A DNA stretch of 64,000 nt, from the NCBI RefSeq assembly GCF_035594125.1, contig NW_026973727.1:145001-209000 (forward strand), read 5' to 3'. Shown piece after piece: positions 36,528-56,241 of this stretch (the first letter of the stretch is position 1; every line of letters begins with the position of its first letter). The notes beneath the pieces are model-generated. The model was given only the letters and a program-made list of their open reading frames with translations. It ran no database searches and was not told the DNA's origin. Origin of the DNA: Scylla paramamosain. Lineage: Eukaryota; Arthropoda; Malacostraca; Decapoda; Portunidae. Made by a program: the position numbers and the translations under genes.

Positions 36528-38479
36528 ATTTACCTAGCTATGTTTTACAGGAAAAGAGATATGCTCGTGCTGTCCTGTCTCCATATCTATAAGCATCCAG
36601 CTTAACTTTAAATTCATGAATATTTGTTGCTTGTACCACTGTTTCATCTAAGTTGTTTCATATTTCTATGCTTCTGTTTGGGAAACCATATTTCTTGATA
36701 TCTCTTCTACTTGTTTTCCTCAATTTCAGTCCATGTCCTCATGTATCTCTTAAGTCCCACACAAATAAGTCTTCTTTGTCAACTTGATCCTTACCTATTA
36801 AAGCTCTGTATATAGCAATCAGGTTCCCTCTTTCTCTTCTCTCTTGTAATGATGGAAGCTTCAATCTCCTTAATCTTTCTTCATAGGTTAAATCTCTCAA
36901 ACTTGGTACCAATTTGGTTGCAGCTCTTTGGATCCTTTCTATTTTCCTTATTTCCTTTTTATTATGGGGTGACCAAACAATTGTGGCATATTCCAGGTTT
37001 GGTTGAATCACATATTCCATCAACTTTCTCATCATCTCTTCATCCATGTATGCAAATGCCCCTTTCATCTTTTTTAATAACTCATAGGTTTCCCAAACTA
37101 TTTTGTTTACATGTTTTTCAGGTGATAAATTATCACTTATTGTAATTCTCAAATCTTTTTCTTGTTTGGTTTTCTTAATTTCCACTTCTCCCATGGTGTA
37201 CGAACTTGTCAATCTTCTTTTGCTTTTTTTCCTAATTCCATCACCTTGCATTTCTTTGCATTGAATTCCATTTCCCATTTCTTACTCCATTTATATATCT
37301 TATTTAGATCTTTCTGTAATATTTCACAATCCATATTGTTTTCCACTCTTTTCAATAATTTTGTATCGTCTGCAAACAGACTTATATAACTGTCAACCTC
37401 ATTCACTATATTGAACATGCACCAGAAATATTACCGGGGCTAAGACCCTGTGGTACTCCACTTGTAACTCTACACCATTCTGATTGTTCTCCCTTTATTA
37501 CTGTTCTCATTTCTCTGTCCCTCAAGTCTGTAATCCAATTCAGTGTGTTGCCCTGCAAACCCCTTATATTTTAAATTTTCTATAGCAGTCTCTGGTGTGG
37601 TACCTTATCAAATGTTTTTTTTAGGCCCATCCCTCTCTCTCTTGAATTATATCAATCGCTTTACCATAAAAGCTCACTAAATTCATGACACAAGACCTTC
37701 CGCTTCTGAAACAAAATTGAGTATCAGTCAATGTTTGTGTTTCTTCTAAATATTTCATCCATCTGTTTTTAACTATTTTTTCCACTATTTTTTGCCACCA
37801 CACTTGTTAAGAACATTGGTCTGTAATTCAATGGATCTTCTTTATTACCTCTTTTAAAAATGGGCACAATATTGGCTCTCTTCCAGTCTAGAGGGATTTT
37901 TCCTTCCTTAAAAGAACATACTATGGTATTGTGTATACTCCCTGCTGGTTGTTCACAACATTCCTTAAGTATCCAGTTGGACACTCCATTCGGTCATTGA
38001 GCCTTACTTATATCCAAAACTTTCATAATGTTCTTAATTTCACTTACGTCCACCTGTATCTCTCTCATCACATTGTTTCTGTGCCATGCTCTTTCTCCTT
38101 CAAATTTGCTTTCTTTGGTGAATACTGACTGGAAGCACTTGTTCATTAATTCCGCTTGTAACCGTGTATCTTCATATGTAACGTCATCTTCCCATTCACA
38201 CATCTGAAGAATAACTTTGGCTCATCTTTGCACTTGTTAACTATATCTTTCTCATAATTCCTTTCTTCATCTCTCAGGATTCTGATATATTCGTTTCTTA
38301 CCTCCTCGAATTCTTTCCATTTCTCACTTCCTCCTTTTTTCTCCATCTATTCCATCCTCTTGTGTCCATGCATTCATCTTTGGGGGTACATAAGCCACTG
38401 CAAAATCTCTTCTTCCTTCTCCCTTCCTTTCTGTTTGAATTATAATTACTTCCGCCATTCCTTCTCCCACTTCAACATC
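36528..38479 (-). mobile_element. Family B-type non-LTR retrotransposon, diverged subfamily
   Basis: Minus strand, 3' end TAGCTAGGTAAATGCAC at 36528-36545 without an adjacent (AC)n. Pieces in order: linker (38146-38346), VSEIKNIMKVLDISKAQ (38000-38060), SNWILKECCEQPAG (37940), LNYRPMFLTSVVAK (37790-37830), QFCFRSGRSCVMNLVSF (37680-37730), SLFADDTKLLKRVENNMDCE (37330-37390) and carboxy-terminal 36739-37278. Its 5' side touches the (TG)n at 38480. It differs enough from the neighbour at 38574 to be an older or separate lineage. Confidence 0.8.

Positions 38480-38573
<94 letters not shown>
38480..38573. repeat. (TG)n microsatellite between two family B elements
   Basis: About 46 units. On the minus strand this (AC)n is the 3' flank of the copy at 38574 and the 5' flank of the copy at 36528. 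Confidence 0.97.

Positions 38574-41180
<2,607 letters not shown>

Positions 41181-41208
<28 letters not shown>
41181..41208. repeat. (GT)n microsatellite at a family B 3' side
   Basis: Fourteen units. On the minus strand, (AC)n directly follows a family B copy cut short before its usual ACTAGGTAAATAC end. Confidence 0.9.
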
Positions 41209-44507
<3,299 letters not shown>

Positions 44508-44970
44508 CTGACAGAAGTGGCTCAGATGAACAGGTCTGCTGCATTAACTGTATGTACGGCCTCTAGTGCTGACAGCAGTGGCTGAGGTGTACAAGTCTGT
44601 TGCATTAATTTGTATGGATGGCCTCTAGTGCTGACAGTAGTGGCTGAGGTGTACAAGTCTGTTGCATTAATTTGTATGGATGGCCTCTAGTGCTGACAGC
44701 AGTGGCCGAGGTGTACAAGTCTGTTGCATTAATTGTATGGATGGCCTCTAGTGCTGACAGAAGTGGCTGAGATGAACAAGTCTGTTGCATTAATTGTATG
44801 GATGGCCTCTAGTGCTGACAGTAGTGGCTGAGGTGTACAAGTCTGTTGCATTAATTTGTATGGATGGCCTCTAGTGCTGACAGTAGTGGCTGAGATGAGC
44901 AGGTCTGTTGTATTAATTGTATGGATGGCCTCTAGTGCTGACACAAGGGGGCTGAGGTGAACAGTAATTG
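44508..44970. repeat. Minisatellite, 61/62-bp unit, seven full copies and a partial
   Basis: Copies start at 44508, 44569, 44631, 44693, 44754, 44815 and 44877, with a partial copy at 44938. Each begins CTGACAG(C/T/A)AGTGGC and ends GATGGCCTCTAGTG. Units alternate between 61 and 62 bp by one T (TTAATTG versus TTAATTTG). The array abuts the family A fragment at 44978 and its reading continues from that fragment's ORF. Confidence 0.93.
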
Positions 44971-45523
44971 GGGAGAGTCCATGAAAGTCTCCAAGAATGG
45001 AGATCTCTGCAAAAGGGAAGAGGGTCAGAATGTGCTCCACTTTGGAAGTTAAGCAGTCAAAGAATTTCTTATAGTCAGAGGAGTTAGGTGAGAGATATAC
45101 AGCACAGATAAATTTAGTTTGAGAGTGACTCTGTATTCGTAGCCAGATGGTGGAAAACTCGGAAGATTCAAGAGCGTGGGCACAAAAGCATGTTAAGTCA
45201 TTGCACACATAAAGGCAACATCCAGCTTTGGATCGAAAATGAGGATAGAGAAAGTAGGAGGGAACAGAAAAGGGGCTACTGTCAGTTGTCTCAGACACCT
45301 GATTTTCAGGGAGGAAAAGAAGATGAGGTTTAGAAGAGGAGAGGTGGTGTTCTACAGATTGAAAATTAGATCTTAGACTGCGAATGTTGCAGAAGTTAAT
45401 GAAGAGAACGTTGAGGGGGGTGTCAAGACACTTAAGGTCGTTAACAGAAAGGCAGTCCGACCTAGGCACATTTATGGTCCCCTCCCCAGATGGGGACTCG
45501 GAGGCTGGTGTAGGAGTCGCCAT
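44729..45523 (-). pseudogene. Family A endonuclease amino part fused to minisatellite reading
   Basis: Starts at the family Met ([10 protein letters not shown], 45523), continues through CNIRSL, a changed LPENQ (Glu retained, Thr lost) and ILGDFH. It then leaves the retrotransposon at about 44978 and reads the 61-bp repeat as LVSALEAIHTINTTDLLISA-type units until the stop. The chimeric frame is probably chance, but it is a 264-residue open frame. Confidence 0.7.
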
Positions 45524-45763
45524 GATGATTTTGAAATTTTTGAGTGAAGGGTGTGTGTGTTTTTAGGTGCTTGTAGTTTTGTGTGGAGGAAGAGAGTTGT
45601 CTTTAGAGGGCAGGCTGTGACTGCCTCCTTGTGTTGTGAGACACAAAGGGAAACGTTCAGTGAGGTCACAGCTGGGTTTAATGATAAGTTCACAGCACAC
45701 CCTGAATAGTGCTTTAGACCTCACTGGGAGTAATTATCGTTTTGGCAGGTGTCTACTGCCTCC
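44978..45763 (-). mobile_element. Family A 5'-end fragment (3' truncated)
   Basis: Contains the full 5' leader (5' end at 45763) and the first about 180 codons, then stops abruptly at the minisatellite. Loss of a 3' end is unlike normal 5' truncation in target-primed insertion, so a later deletion or recombination at 44975 is likely. It lies just downstream (minus strand) of the last visible Harbinger exon. Confidence 0.85.
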
Positions 45764-45888
45764 TTCTATAACTAATGTCAAGGTTTGTCACACTGTTTTC
45801 TTATGTAATACCAGTAACCAATTGCAGTCACATGAAAATCAATAAAATACATAGTTGGGTAAACATGTAATGCAATAATACTATATAC

Positions 45889-46025
45889 CTGGGAATCTGA
45901 AGCAGTAGCTGAGGATCACTCCATTCACATCACAAACAAGTTGGATTTTCAGAGGGAGTGATAGCTTTTCCAGTTAAAGTAGAGGGCCTCGTCCACTCTT
46001 CGGGCCTTGATGGCAATGTGGGTGC
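45889..46025 (-). pseudogene. PIF/Harbinger transposase, DDE exon with frameshift
   Basis: Acceptor GTGCACAG before GCACCCAC (46025) and donor GTATAT after TTCCCAG (45889). It encodes THIAIKARRVDEALYFNWKS and YHSL, then in another frame KIQLVCDVNGVILSYCFRFP. DGTHI...YxNRKxxHSxNxQxVCD is the DDE_4 signature of HARBI1-like nucleases. Two extra bases (TG) after the Leu codon create a TGA stop and shift the frame. The canonical Arg of NRK is Trp here. Next exons are not seen; a family A fragment lies 120 bp further on. Confidence 0.7.
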
Positions 46026-46085
46026 CTGTGCACACAAAAGAATGTATTGGATGATCATGATACACAGTAGCTACATATATCTACC

Positions 46086-46185
<100 letters not shown>

Positions 46186-46355
46186 CATCCCTGCACTGGA
46201 TATGCACACAATATACATAAGATATGAAAACTTTTTAATGCTTAACAAGAACTTGAGGCTGTGAGATACCTTTCACTCAAAGTAAACACCGATGAAGTGA
46301 TAGATTATAACAATAGCAATAAATTTTAAACAAAATATATTATTGTTAATCTTAC

Positions 46356-46519
46356 CATCAATGGTCCCAATAACTCTTAAGAAATTTTTGATCCTGAAGA
46401 ACTGCTGTGCAGTTCTCCTTTGATCAAGGTGTGTTGAAGGCATCTTGATTTCCTGCACCGACTTATCACTCAACACAATGCACACACACTCGAAGACCCT
46501 GCTGACACTTGCGTAAGTC
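46356..46519 (-). pseudogene. PIF/Harbinger transposase, exon ending GTIDG
   Basis: Acceptor GCTTTCAG (46520-46527) and donor GTAAGA after GATG (46356). It encodes TYASVSRVFECVCIVLSDKS, then MPSTHLDQRRTAQQFFRIKN and FLRVIGTIDG. SxxTVSRVF near the start and F..VIGxIDG at the end match HARBI1-like proteins. The split codon G|GC joins in frame to THIAIK of the next exon, so the catalytic DGTH motif spans the intron. Confidence 0.72.
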
Positions 46520-47438
46520 CTGAAAGCAGATTATAAGCCATTAGTTTTCATTTTATTTATTTTAAATAAGATACATCTTTCTGCTGTAAGCAAAAAAAAA
46601 AAAAAAAAAAAAAAAAAGAAAAAGAAAAAAAAAATCAGCAACATAAATTCAATGATCCCTCTATATGTAGTGCACCGTTCAAGTACACCCAGGTGTACTT
46701 GATGGCACGTTTGGTAAGGTTAGCATCATCCCTCATCCCTCCTTATTAATCATACATTCACATATTTTGACACTAGGAACTAATCTTGACATATTCCTAA
46801 CACTGGATTACAACTTTATAAACTGTGGCATGCAGTAGATTGACTTTTATGCCTTTTACCCTTGAAAGTCAGCCACACTTAAATATTATTCACCATACTG
46901 AACATCAGTTTATTCACCTACAAAAGTTATTAATGGGATATTGTGCAATTTGTAAAAAAAAAAAAAAAAAAATAGTAGTAATTGTTTAGAGTCCCCTCTT
47001 GTCCTTATTACACGTCTATCCTCTTCCATTCTTTCGCATATACCTCTTGATAAACCTGAAAATATAGTATAAGGTTGGGGGAGATGTGTCCCCATCCTTT
47101 AGGGGTGTTCCAGAAGTTATACTAACTTATATTAGTGTCCTTAAGGGTGGGTCTAGCCCCCATGGTTACGTTAGATTAGGTAATGTTTCATATAAAAGTG
47201 TACGGTGACTAACCTAACCACTGTTAACCTCTGGGTGGCCTTCGCCCATCCCCTGAACCCCCTGAAGAACAGGATCACTTCTTCCTCGCCTTAAAGTTAT
47301 GTTTTGTGTACCTAAAGGTATATGCGAAGAATGTAAGAGAATAGACCAGTAATGAGGTCAGGGAAAGGGCTCCCTGACAATTTCCACAACAGCCAGCCCC
47401 TGTGCTGAATGAAGCATGCAACACCAGTATCATCTTAC
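46520..47438. other. Intron of the Harbinger gene
   Basis: Contains a poly(A) run (46592-46634) and unremarkable AT-rich DNA. The exon phases on either side differ, so an exon carrying the middle part of the protein is missing or unrecognisable. Confidence 0.45.
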
Positions 47439-47633
47439 CTGCAGTGTCTCCAATGACGTTTTGGAAGGACCCACTGGCAACTGCCTAGGGAAGTGGTATT
47501 TGAGCATCAGCTCATTATCACTCAATGCCAAGGAATCAAGGCGATTCCAAAAGCGCCTTTCTCGCCTCAAGGCACGAACGTGGAAGTATGCAAAGAAAAT
47601 ATCCAATATATGCAGGAGAAGCGACGAAAACAA
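47439..47633 (-). pseudogene. PIF/Harbinger transposase, amino-terminal exon
   Basis: Open to a GTAAGA donor after CTGCAG (47439). It encodes RALRRERRFWNRLDSLALSD, then NELMLKYHFPRQLP. RRER.FR.RxxPL...D.E....YRF.R is the usual beginning of HARBI1-like transposases. No ATG is in a good position upstream; the given start is the open-frame limit. Confidence 0.6.
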
Positions 47634-47639
47634 TACTTA

Positions 47640-49140
47640 ATCACAATACAAACTTATTGCTGCGAGGCGGAATGGGGAGCGCGCACGTGTGGGGCAAATC
47701 AGCCTCTTCCTTTTCATGCTTCGTTTTCAGTGTTCCATGCAAGATTTCACTTTATGCATCGCAAAACCATACTTTCTTGGTGATAAAGCTTGTAAATAAT
47801 AATAAAAAGAAAAGTTATTTTGTGCACATAAATATTTAAATAAGAGTTTTCGGGCGAGTTAACTTACACCACCTCAGGAGGTGGTGTAACTACCTTGTAC
47901 CATGGCAACACCAACCTCTTATGCGTTCGTGGATACCATTTGGCTGCCGGAGGTTGATAATAACCGTTTCGTGGATCTGGCCCCTGATGACTGGGAAGAT
48001 CACTGCTGGGAGCAAACTTGGAAAGATGACCTTGGGTGAGTCCGGGCATTGAGAAGGGCTGGGTGGGGAGTGGTGGTGGCGATGAGGCTTGACCTCGAGT
48101 ACTCGGATGGGAGAGGTGGGGGTGGCTCGGAGAAGGAACCAAGGGATACCCACAATTCAGGAAGAAGCATGAACGGCAACCAGCAAAGAGGAGCGGCGTG
48201 ATGAGTAGGAATAGGCGGCGACAGGTTTGATGGCAGACAGGTGTGACCACGGGGATGAGTCAGGAGCGGAGAAGAGGCAGAAGCGGCAGGGAAGATAGCA
48301 CGTGGAGAGTGTGGTAACCCACGATTTGAGCGTGGTAGGAAATGACAACGCCTCGCAACTTGCCTGCGATGGGATATGATACTCTTGTCTCAGCATGTAC
48401 TGGATTTTGAGAAAGTCGAGAGTTCGTGTCTTCGATCGCACAACACCGTTGCTACCACTGTTTCCGTAAATTTTGGCCACTTGTTGTCACCAGTGTTCCA
48501 GATGATGTTGACCACACTGTTTTGATGATGTACTTCTTACCGCTCCGTTGAAATTATCAATGTCTCTGTTGATGATGCTTGGTGTGGTGGTGGCTGCTCT
48601 GGAGGACCGCGTAGTAGCTTGATATTGTTGGTAGCGTGGAGGTCGTGGGTAGTGGTTTGATATTGTTGATTTGTGCGAGCAAAGGACATTCTATAAAAGT
48701 TCTAGATTTAATAATGGATAGAATGTACACACATGATATCGAGACACAATTGATTACAGACGTGACGATACCGATGTGCTCCTCTCTGAACTGATATGAA
48801 CTGGACTGAATGTGAACTGATCAAGTCTGACTCTCTCTGAAGACTCTCGGAAGACTGACTCTCCGAAGACTGACGATCTAGCTACGCGTACATGAAGAAT
48901 GTACATGGGATGAAGAAATGGCCAATGAGATGCTTGGAAATGGGATGAAGGAACCAATGACGGCGGTCGTTATTTTGACTAATGACCAGGGAGGACGACA
49001 GGAACAGGCGATGCAGGTGCTTTCTCTAAGGACTGGCAGAAATGTAGGGAAGGAAGATGTGGTATTATTCCCTTGAGAGGGAGAGAGGAAGAAGAAAGGT
49101 TAAAAATAAATCATTCTGGCTGGCCATGTGGGCAAACGTG
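47640..49140 (-). mobile_element. Possible LTR-retroelement end or unclassified transposon
   Basis: On the minus strand, 48490-49140 looks like a promoter-rich terminal region: repeated CAGTTCA and GAGTCTT blocks (48790-48860), a TTATTAAATC signal near 48705, and an end CTGGTGACAACA before AGTGGCCAAAATTTACGG (48460-48495), a border that resembles LTR/primer-site junctions. An ORF then starts MAKIYGNSGSNGVVRS (48480-48157) and a Pro/His-rich ORF follows (47864-48250). No gag, protease or pol motif was seen and no second LTR, so this stays uncertain. Confidence 0.3.
47864..47889. repeat. Perfect 12-bp palindrome arms, 2-bp spacer
   Basis: TTACACCACCTC, AG, GAGGTGGTGTAA. It lies at the end of the candidate element above and may be its terminus or an operator-like site. 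Confidence 0.9.
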
Positions 49141-49187
49141 GAATGAAATATATAAATGACGAATATATATCAAAATAATTGTTTTGA

Positions 49188-49248
<61 letters not shown>

Positions 49249-49375
49249 CACGGAAATCATCTAGAGTTCTTTCTTTTCTTCACTTTATTTTTTGTAAAGT
49301 TTCACTTTCACATAAGGCATATTCAGGCTAAGACAAATAATTATATTTAGTACAATACAAAAAAATGAAAAACAA

Positions 49376-49414
<39 letters not shown>

Positions 49415-49552
49415 AGGATAAAAAAATAATAAAGGACACAATAAAAAAAGGAGAAAAAACAAAGAACCGACATATATAATATGGTAGGTCACATTGTTTA
49501 CTAAAAAAAAAAAAAAAACATAATAAAAAGCAGTAAAGACAATGTATGGAGC
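49140..49552. other. AT-rich spacer with microsatellites
   Basis: (TG)n at 49188-49246 and (AAAT)n at 49374-49413. No gene seen. Confidence 0.6.
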
Positions 49553-51049
49553 AACCTTTCCTTCTTGCTGGAAGTTTGCCTACATTCAACCTGTTCCTAA
49601 AAAGGGTGACCGTTCTAATCCCTCAAACTACCGTCCTATTGCTTTAATTTCCTGCCTATCTAAAGTTTTTTTTTAAACTATCCTCTACAGGAAGATTCTT
49701 AAACATCTATCACTTCACAACCTTCTATCTGATCGCCAGTATGGGTTCCATCAAGGCCGCTCTACTGGTGATCTTCTGGCTTTCCTTACTGAGTCTTGGT
49801 CATCCTCTTTTAGAGATTTTGGTGAAACTTTTGCTGTTGCCTTGGACATATCAAAAGCTTTTGATAGAGTCTGGCACAAAGCTTTGATTTCCAAACTACC
49901 TTCCTACGGTTTCTATCCTTTTCTCTGTAACTTCATCTCAAGTTTCCTTTCTGACCGTTCTATTGCTGCTGTGGTAGACGGTCACTGTTCTCCTAAATCT
50001 ATTAACAGTGGTGTTCCTCAGGGTTCTGTCCTGTCACCCACTCTCTTCTTATTATTCATTAATGATCTTGTAAACCAAACTTCTTGTCCTATCCAGTCCT
50101 ACGCTGATGATACCACCCTGCACTTTTCCACGTCTTTTCATAGACGTCCAACCCTTCAGGAGGTAAACATTTCACGCAGGGAAACCACAGAACGCTTGAC
50201 TTCTGATCTTTCTAATATTTCTGATTGGGGCAGAGCAAACTTGGTATTGTTCAATGCCTCAAAAACTCAATTCCTCCATCTATCAACTCGACACAACCTT
50301 CCAGACAACTATCCCCTCTTCTTCAATGACACTCAACTGTCCCCGTCTTCTACACTGAACATCCTCGGTCTGTCCTTTACTTATAATCTGAACTGGAAAC
50401 TTCACATCTCATCTCTAGCTAAAACAGCTTCTATGAAGTTAGGTGTTCTGAAACGTCTCCGCCAGTTTTTCTCACCCCCCCCCCCCCCGCTGCTAACTCT
50501 GTACAAGGGCGTTATCCGTCCATGTATGGAGTATGCTTCACATGTCTGGGGGGCTTCCACTCATACCGCTCTTCTAGACAGGGTAGAATCAACAGCTTTT
50601 CGTCTCATCAACTCATTTCCTCTAACTGACTGTCTTCAGCCTCTCTCTCACCACCGCAATGTTGCATCTTTAGGTATCTTCTATCGCTATTTTCATGCTA
50701 ACTGTTCTTCTGATCTTGCTAACTGCATGCCTCCCCTCCTCCCGCGGCCTCGCTGCACAAGACTTTCTTCTTTCTCTCACCCCTATTCTGTCCACCTCTC
50801 CAATGCAAGAGTTAACCAGTATTTTCAGTCATTCATCCCTTTCTCTGGTAAACTCTGGAACTCCCTGCCTGCTTCTGTATTTCCACCTTCCTATGACTTA
50901 GATTCCTTCAAGAGGGAGGTTTCAAGACATCCTTCATTTTTTTGCTACCGGTTTGGAGCTTTTTCTGGGACTGGCATCTCAGTGGGCTTTTTTTTTTTTT
51001 TTTTTTTTGCCCTTGGCCAGGGTCTCCTACATAAAAAAAAAAAAATAAA
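49553..51049 (+). mobile_element. Family A non-LTR retrotransposon, 5'-truncated
   Basis: Begins in the RT ([16 protein letters not shown]) and runs to the 3' UTR (GCCCTTGGCCAGGGTCTCC, TACAT, poly(A) then AAAT repeats). A T run at 49668-49676 shifts the early frame. AATGTATG occurs in both flanks (49540 and 51072 regions), a possible but unproved target duplication. Confidence 0.87.
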
Positions 51050-51056
51050 TAAATAA
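49842..51056 (+). pseudogene. Family A reverse transcriptase, carboxy half
   Basis: 404 open residues from [11 protein letters not shown] (catalytic Asp in the second codon) through [13 protein letters not shown], a complete [10 protein letters not shown] box, [15 protein letters not shown] and [18 protein letters not shown] to the end. A C run at 50477-50489 (PPPPP) and a poly-T at the end are small slippage changes; near the end the frame departs from the intact copy. No endonuclease, so non-autonomous. Confidence 0.85.
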
Positions 51057-51549
51057 ATAAATAAATCAATGAATGTATGCATATACGTATCTATGTGTGT
51101 GTGTGTGTGTGTATGCATTTATATACATATGTATGTATCAGAAACATGCCGTCTAGGTAGGCAATAAAACAGTTCAGTAATCTAGGAAAATTATGAAAGT
51201 TGCTCTGATTATTATGTATACAGTGCATTTTTTTTCTTTTTGGAGGTTAGGTAAGCAAAATTCGCCCCTCTCTTTCAATCTCAGTATGTAAGCTACAAAT
51301 AGAGGTATTCCACGTGCTGCATACAGTTTTCAACACCTTGTTTTTATGTGTTATAATGACAAAAGTAAATCTGACCAACTCAATCGCTTGGCATCTTTCG
51401 TGGAATGTGATTACACCATTGTGTTTCGCTTATTTTTTATTTTTTTTTATTATTTTTTTTTCAATTTTAGTCCATTTACATTTATATTGTAAATATAAAA
51501 GTAAATGCGCAAATAGGGAAGAAAAGCAGGAAGAGATAAAGACAGAAAA

Positions 51550-51634
<85 letters not shown>

Positions 51635-51916
51635 AATCTGGCGAATGTGGACACCCAGTTATGTAGGGTAAGGAATTTTTTTTTTATTTGCTACAATTCC
51701 CTTTAGAGCACCATATTAAAAATATTATCATTTGCAAGAATAGAAATATGAGTACATCATGACCTAGTCCGATTGGTACTAGTCCTTTCAGGGAAGTTTA
51801 GCAAGCAAAATTAATAAAATGTCAATACAGCTTGTATGAGTAGTATGAGGCGGGAGGCTGTGTATCACACCCCTATCACCAACTATCTATCCTGAGTAAT
51901 TACTGACGGCACGTGC
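51057..51916. other. AT-rich spacer with (GA)n
   Basis: (GA)n at 51552-51633; (TG)n of about 8 units at 51095-51112. No supported gene. Confidence 0.6.
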
Positions 51917-52486
<570 letters not shown>

Positions 52487-52629
52487 TGTAACGCGAGTTT
52501 CTGTAAATACTGAAAGAGGTGAAAGAACGTGTAATTCTAAGTAGAAAATGTTCTATACACATATGTATTTTAAGGCTTTGCTTACCCGTCAGAGATGAAA
52601 TTGTATGGGACTCACAGGTGTATTATGCG

Positions 52630-52720
52630 TGTAGCTATGAGGTGACGGACACACGGTTGCATTGTCGCAGCCTCGGAGGTGCCACTTGCTCAAATTACTA
52701 ATGGTTTATTTTTATTTATT

Positions 52721-52770
<50 letters not shown>

Positions 52771-53049
52771 TTTTTTTTTTTGCAGGCTGTGGATTATTGC
52801 AATATCTTGTAACAAGAAAAAAACGGTATTTACCAAAAAGCATTACACGGCACCATTATTGAGGTGATTAAATTACTCCTCTAAAATGATACGTGGCATC
52901 ATTTAAAGCGAGGGAGGACGGGGGAGCGAGTCCAAGCGACCTTGAAAACAGCTGTGTGATGATGCCAAGTAACATTTTCCAGGAGTACTTTTAATCACCG
53001 CTGTGAGGCTGCGACAATGCAACCGTCTGTCCGTCACCTCATAGCTACA
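52630..53049. mobile_element. Snapback (foldback) element with inverted arms
   Basis: 52630-52674 and 53005-53049 are 45-bp inverted repeats with one mismatch (TGTAGCTATGAGGTGACGGA...). A second inner pair, 52863-52903 and 52956-52999 (GGTGATTAAA...GGCATCAT), continues the same arms. On the right the two blocks are adjacent. On the left they are separated by about 185 bp (52675-52862) containing (TTTA)n and (TTA)n, which looks like a later insertion. No ORF. MITE-like; superfamily unknown. Confidence 0.8.
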
Positions 53050-54153
53050 TGCAGGTGACCACCGCCTTCGAGTACCAAGCCGATCCTCCCAATTTACCTT
53101 GGCATTGTATTGGACTACACTAATTTCTCGTGGTGAGTCTTCCACGTTATATAAGTTCAGTTCCTGGATCGTATGACCTATCTGAGTATCACTGGGTCAT
53201 CTTAACCTTGTGCTGAGACAATATATTATATATTTATATAACACTCGCGAACTCATTCTCTCGGAGCGTAAGATGAATGAAGTCCCTCTCTGTCTCTCTC
53301 GAGGATGCTTCTCCGGCAGACAGGTGAAGTATCCACGTTACAAGCGTACGCCTCGTTAAACCACAGCGTCCTGCACTACACTCTGAAAGCAGACAAACCC
53401 AAATTGTCTCCACCGGCCCGGACAAGGACACAAACTCAACTAAATAAACTACGTAAATTTGTGAAGTGCTGGAGAGGCGGTAGGAGCACATGAGTTACAA
53501 GAAGAAAATGTCGAGTAGCGTCAAGAAGTTTTGTTGAAAAAGGCTTATGTACATAACGAGGCTAACTTGTCCAAACACTGGCTATGGAGGGCACTCATGT
53601 CAGAGTACAAGACGTAGTTGTAATGAATGCGAGAAATAAGGGAATCTCTCTCCTGCTTTTTTACCATTATCATAGCTCTCTTCGTTATTGTTGTTTTCAT
53701 TATTTTTTTGTTGCTACTATCATCACCACCACCACTACTAAACTACTCATCTTTAACGTTCACTATTATTATCATTCCTATCATTATTACTTGTTTCGTT
53801 CTTACCATTTTTTTACTTTTCTCTCTTCTTATTCAATATTCTTCTCTCCCTGCCTTGACTTATCCATTCTTCTTTTTATTTCTTACAGTCTACCTTTCCT
53901 ATTTTTTTTCCTTTTCCTCACATTATTTTTTAGTCATCTTTCTCCTTCCCTGTTATTCTATTTTTTCCCTCTTTTCCCTTCCTCTCTCTCTTCTCGCCGT
54001 TCTCCCCCCAACCTCTTTTACTTTAAATTACCCTAGAATTCAGGTAGCTCGACTATTTTTTCTTTTCAACTCCCAGTCCATGTTGCAACCGCCAAGATGA
54101 TGAAATAAATTGTCGTCCGTTTTTCGTTTCACGTGGCTGCTTTTTTTTAATCT

Positions 54154-54155
<2 letters not shown>
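53050..54155. other. Intergenic DNA
   Basis: A long T/C-rich stretch (53640-54060) gives Phe/Leu/Ser ORFs of low complexity. No domain-bearing ORF. Confidence 0.5.
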
Positions 54156-55472
<1,317 letters not shown>

Positions 55473-56191
55473 TGATAGACAAACATAGACAAACAAAAAA
55501 GCTACCTGGCTGACAGACTGACTAACCGACTGATCAATTAAGTAAATGCTTGAGGAGGAACAGATTGACGGACAGACGCACGGCCAGCGAGACGCGTGCA
55601 CGACGTAACTATCTGAACAAAAATTCCATAAATCTCCTGAACGTCCTTCACCCAAGATGACAAGACGTCAGCTCCGCGTCGCAGGTCACAACGCACACTC
55701 CTGCCTCTCTTCAGTGTGGACGAGGCGGAGGGTGAGGCAGGAGACACAATGAGGGAAGGTGAGGGGCTGGCGAAGGTACAGCCTCACAAAGCTCGGCATT
55801 TACGAAACTTTGATGAGGAAACTTGTTGTGTTAGTCTGATTTTTTTTTTTTTTTTGCCAAGTTGAAAAAATTACTCCATGAATTTAATATTTCGGCACCA
55901 AGGAACGCCGTTGACTAAGGTAATTAAGAAAACATAAGGCATATATGATGCATTATTCAACGTGGTGAGAACATTTCTGTTTTTACTTCTCTGAAAATAA
56001 TAATGCTCGGGAAAGATCAGGAAGGAAGAAAGCAGAGACGTAAAGACACACATGCCTGAAGGGTAGGTCCAGCTGTTAACAATCAATGTCCCAGAAAACA
56101 CATTAACACTGTTAGATCCACTACGCTGCTTGCATACATACACACACACACACACAGACACGCACTCAACTCTCACACACACACGCACACA

Positions 56192-56241
<50 letters not shown>

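Noticed and set aside
44508..44970. CRISPR-like repeat array
   Set aside because: Units are contiguous 61/62-bp repeats without unique spacers, in a eukaryotic context.
53584..54100. Two overlapping Phe/Leu/Ser-rich ORFs of about 150 residues resembling membrane proteins
   Set aside because: They are produced by a T/C-rich tract in two frames at once, with no conserved motif.
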